From contig JAVXNW010000119.1 of the NCBI GenBank assembly GCA_036645575.1, positions 1 to 6,766 on the forward strand: a DNA stretch of 6,766 nt, given 5' to 3'. This DNA comes from JAVXNW01 sp036645575 (GTDB taxonomy: Bacteria; Bacillota; Clostridia; Christensenellales; Aristaeellaceae). A program made the translations under genes and the position numbers. Shown here piece after piece: positions 6,201-6,766 of the stretch. How positions within the stretch are numbered: position 1 is the first letter of the stretch; the number at the start of each line of letters is the position of its first letter. The notes under the pieces are model-generated. The model did not search any database and was not told the origin of the DNA. It worked only from the letters and a program-made list of their open reading frames with translations.

Positions 6201-6345
6201 TCTTCCATCCAGACTTTACCGACAAAAAATCCCCTGTGCACAAAGGATTGAGTCAGTATCACTGTCGGCCCCGGAATTACACCGGAATCTGCCTTTCGGC
6301 TCGCGGGCTATACCGCCGGTGGGGAATCACACCCCGCCCTGAAGA
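6201..6345 (-). ncRNA. FMN riboswitch aptamer (RFN element)
   Basis: Cis-acting RNA sensor for flavin mononucleotide in the ribU leader. Read on the minus strand it has the complete RFN consensus in order: P1 strand UCUUC (6345-6341), AGGGCGGGGUG, AUUCCCCACCGGCGGUA, AGCCCGCGAGC, GAUUCCGGUG, AAUUCCGGGGCCGACAGU, then AGUCUGGAUGG and the closing P1 strand GAAGA (6205-6201). The variable arm between the GACAGU and AGUC blocks (about 6260-6217) is long, roughly 44 nt. It carries a CCGACA/UGUCGG pairing and an inner hairpin AAUCCUU/GGGGAUU with a UGUGCACA loop (6249-6228), which runs into six U. High flavin is expected to lower expression of ribU. Confidence 0.95.
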
Positions 6346-6367
6346 CGTTTTTCAGTTGTCAAGGGTT

Positions 6368-6396
6368 ATTATAGACAGGTCGCGCGGGTTTGTCAA
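6368..6396 (-). promoter_or_regulatory. Consensus sigma-A promoter for the riboswitch-ribU unit
   Basis: On the minus strand TTGACA (6396-6391) and TATAAT (6373-6368) are both perfect hexamers separated by exactly 17 bp. Transcription would begin near 6361, about 16 nt before the first P1 strand of the FMN aptamer. A full-consensus promoter is expected for a gene whose control lies in the leader RNA rather than in promoter strength. GCGCGGGT occurs twice around the -35 (6382-6389 and 6397-6404 in plus-strand reading). Confidence 0.9.
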
Positions 6397-6456
6397 GCGC
6401 GGGTCAAATATTTTACGCATGGCCGGCTTGTGGCAAAGGCGTGGCGTGTAGGTTTG

Positions 6457-6766
6457 TCAAACATCTTGTACACGATAGTCGTGAAGGAACTCCAAGGGTG
6501 AACGCCAGTTGAGCGGGCGCATCGGGAGGTTATTGCTTCTTCTTTGGTGGGCAGCTAGCTGCCCACCAAAGTCAGCGAGAGAAAAGAAATGATGGCTGTC
6601 GTAGAAGCGCTTCTGATCCTGACGATGGCTGCGTTCGACTTTGCCATTGTGGCGAGGGGTGTAAGGTCGGATCAATTTGTGGCGGATGCCAAGTTCCGCA
6701 GCAGTCTGTTCAAACAGCGACAACAGATCACGTTTGCTGCTTGAAAACCGGTTTGTGAACTCGGAT
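6457..6766 (-). CDS. IS481-like transposase (DDE integrase core), C-terminal part
   Basis: Partial gene, its 5' part cut by the window edge. The reading frame is open to base 6766, where it gives SEFTNRFSSKRDLLSLFEQT, so the TTG at 6723 is an internal leucine codon and not a start. The following AAELGIRHKLIRPYTPRHNG and KVERSHR blocks are the rve/DDE core of IS481-type and related transposases. The Glu of KVERSHR is the expected last residue of the catalytic D-D-E triad; the preceding Asp (of the T-D-N-G motif) would lie just outside the window. FPM/LPMRPL-type sequence and SPLEFL close the protein, as in relatives. It would cut and join IS ends during transposition. No stop or frameshift is seen in the visible part, so it may be functional if the rest is intact. 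Confidence 0.88.
   Translation of the reverse strand, partial: SEFTNRFSSSKRDLLSLFEQTAAELGIRHKLIRPYTPRHNGKVERSHRQDQKRFYDSHHFFSLADFGGQLAAHQRRSNNLPMRPLNWRSPLEFLHDYRVQDV
6542..6571. repeat. Perfect 30-bp palindrome inside the transposase gene
   Basis: CTTTGGTGGGCAGCT (6542-6556) is followed without any spacer by its exact reverse complement (6557-6571), giving two 15-bp arms. On the minus strand it falls in frame and encodes roughly FGGQLAAHQR of the transposase. As RNA it could form a stem of about 13 bp with a minimal loop. No T-run follows on either strand, so it is not a standard terminator. Role unknown. Confidence 0.9.

Larger units (their letters stand above)
6447..6766 (-). mobile_element. 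IS481-like insertion sequence, 3' end only
   Basis: The terminal part of an insertion sequence whose remainder lies beyond the window. The inner boundary is placed at 6447, because the transposase stop codon (6459-6457) sits about 10 nt inside a plausible terminal sequence that begins TGTAGGTTTGTCAAAC in plus-strand reading, and IS481-type ends commonly start with TG. The other inverted repeat and the target duplication cannot be seen, so the edge is provisional. Base composition here is visibly less GC-rich than the neighbouring genes, in keeping with acquisition. The element ends about 50 bp upstream of the ribU -35 box and leaves that promoter intact. Confidence 0.65.

Noticed and set aside
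6357..6362. Second TTGACA on the minus strand as an alternative -35
   Set aside because: No -10-like hexamer lies 16-18 bp downstream, where the aptamer's GC-rich first block begins. The upstream TTGACA/TATAAT pair is perfect.
6455..6460. Outward -35 (TTGACA) in the IS end forming a hybrid promoter
   Set aside because: The hexamer 17 bp downstream reads TTTGCC, a poor -10 match, and a consensus promoter already serves ribU.

Overview
The window is GC-rich chromosomal DNA, by eye clearly above 60% G+C in the genes. It most likely comes from a high-GC Clostridia-type Firmicute, such as a gut Oscillospirales or Christensenellales relative. The basis is strong Gram-positive ribosome binding sites, a riboflavin ECF importer under a FMN riboswitch, a tsaE-tsaB-rimI cluster, a long Gram-positive-type D-Ala-D-Ala ligase, and an IS481-like transposase end. 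The genus is not determinable from the sequence alone. All convincing genes lie on the minus strand, so transcription runs from high to low coordinates.

From right to left the window starts (6766-6447) with the 3' end of an IS481-like insertion sequence. Its transposase runs off the window edge and contains a perfect 30-bp palindrome. About 50 bp downstream is a consensus vegetative promoter (TTGACA, 17 bp, TATAAT). It drives a complete FMN riboswitch (about 6345-6201), followed by a leader that can fold to hide the ribosome binding site, and then ribU, the substrate-binding component of a riboflavin ECF transporter. Only 21 bp separate ribU from tsaE, which overlaps tsaB (ATGA), which overlaps rimI. 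These three make part of the tRNA t6A machinery and the ribosomal protein S18 N-terminal acetylase. A textbook intrinsic terminator (3782-3756) closes this unit.

A second unit follows: a probable extended -10 promoter at about 3723-3731, an alpha/beta hydrolase, a MurF-type Mur ligase in which the usual N-terminal substrate domain is replaced by a membrane-spanning region, and ddl. The genes are 18 bp apart. Ddl makes D-Ala-D-Ala and the Mur ligase would attach it to the peptidoglycan precursor. The hydrolase has an intact catalytic triad but no known substrate. Downstream of ddl (98-13) is a cluster of four small hairpins that looks like a dispersed non-coding repeat.

No wholly new system is evident. 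The points most worth a second look are: (i) the FMN riboswitch at the head of a transcription unit that also carries t6A genes, with a leader suggesting translational rather than transcriptional control; (ii) the membrane-embedded Mur ligase next to an uncharacterised hydrolase and ddl; (iii) the 30-bp perfect palindrome inside the transposase coding sequence.
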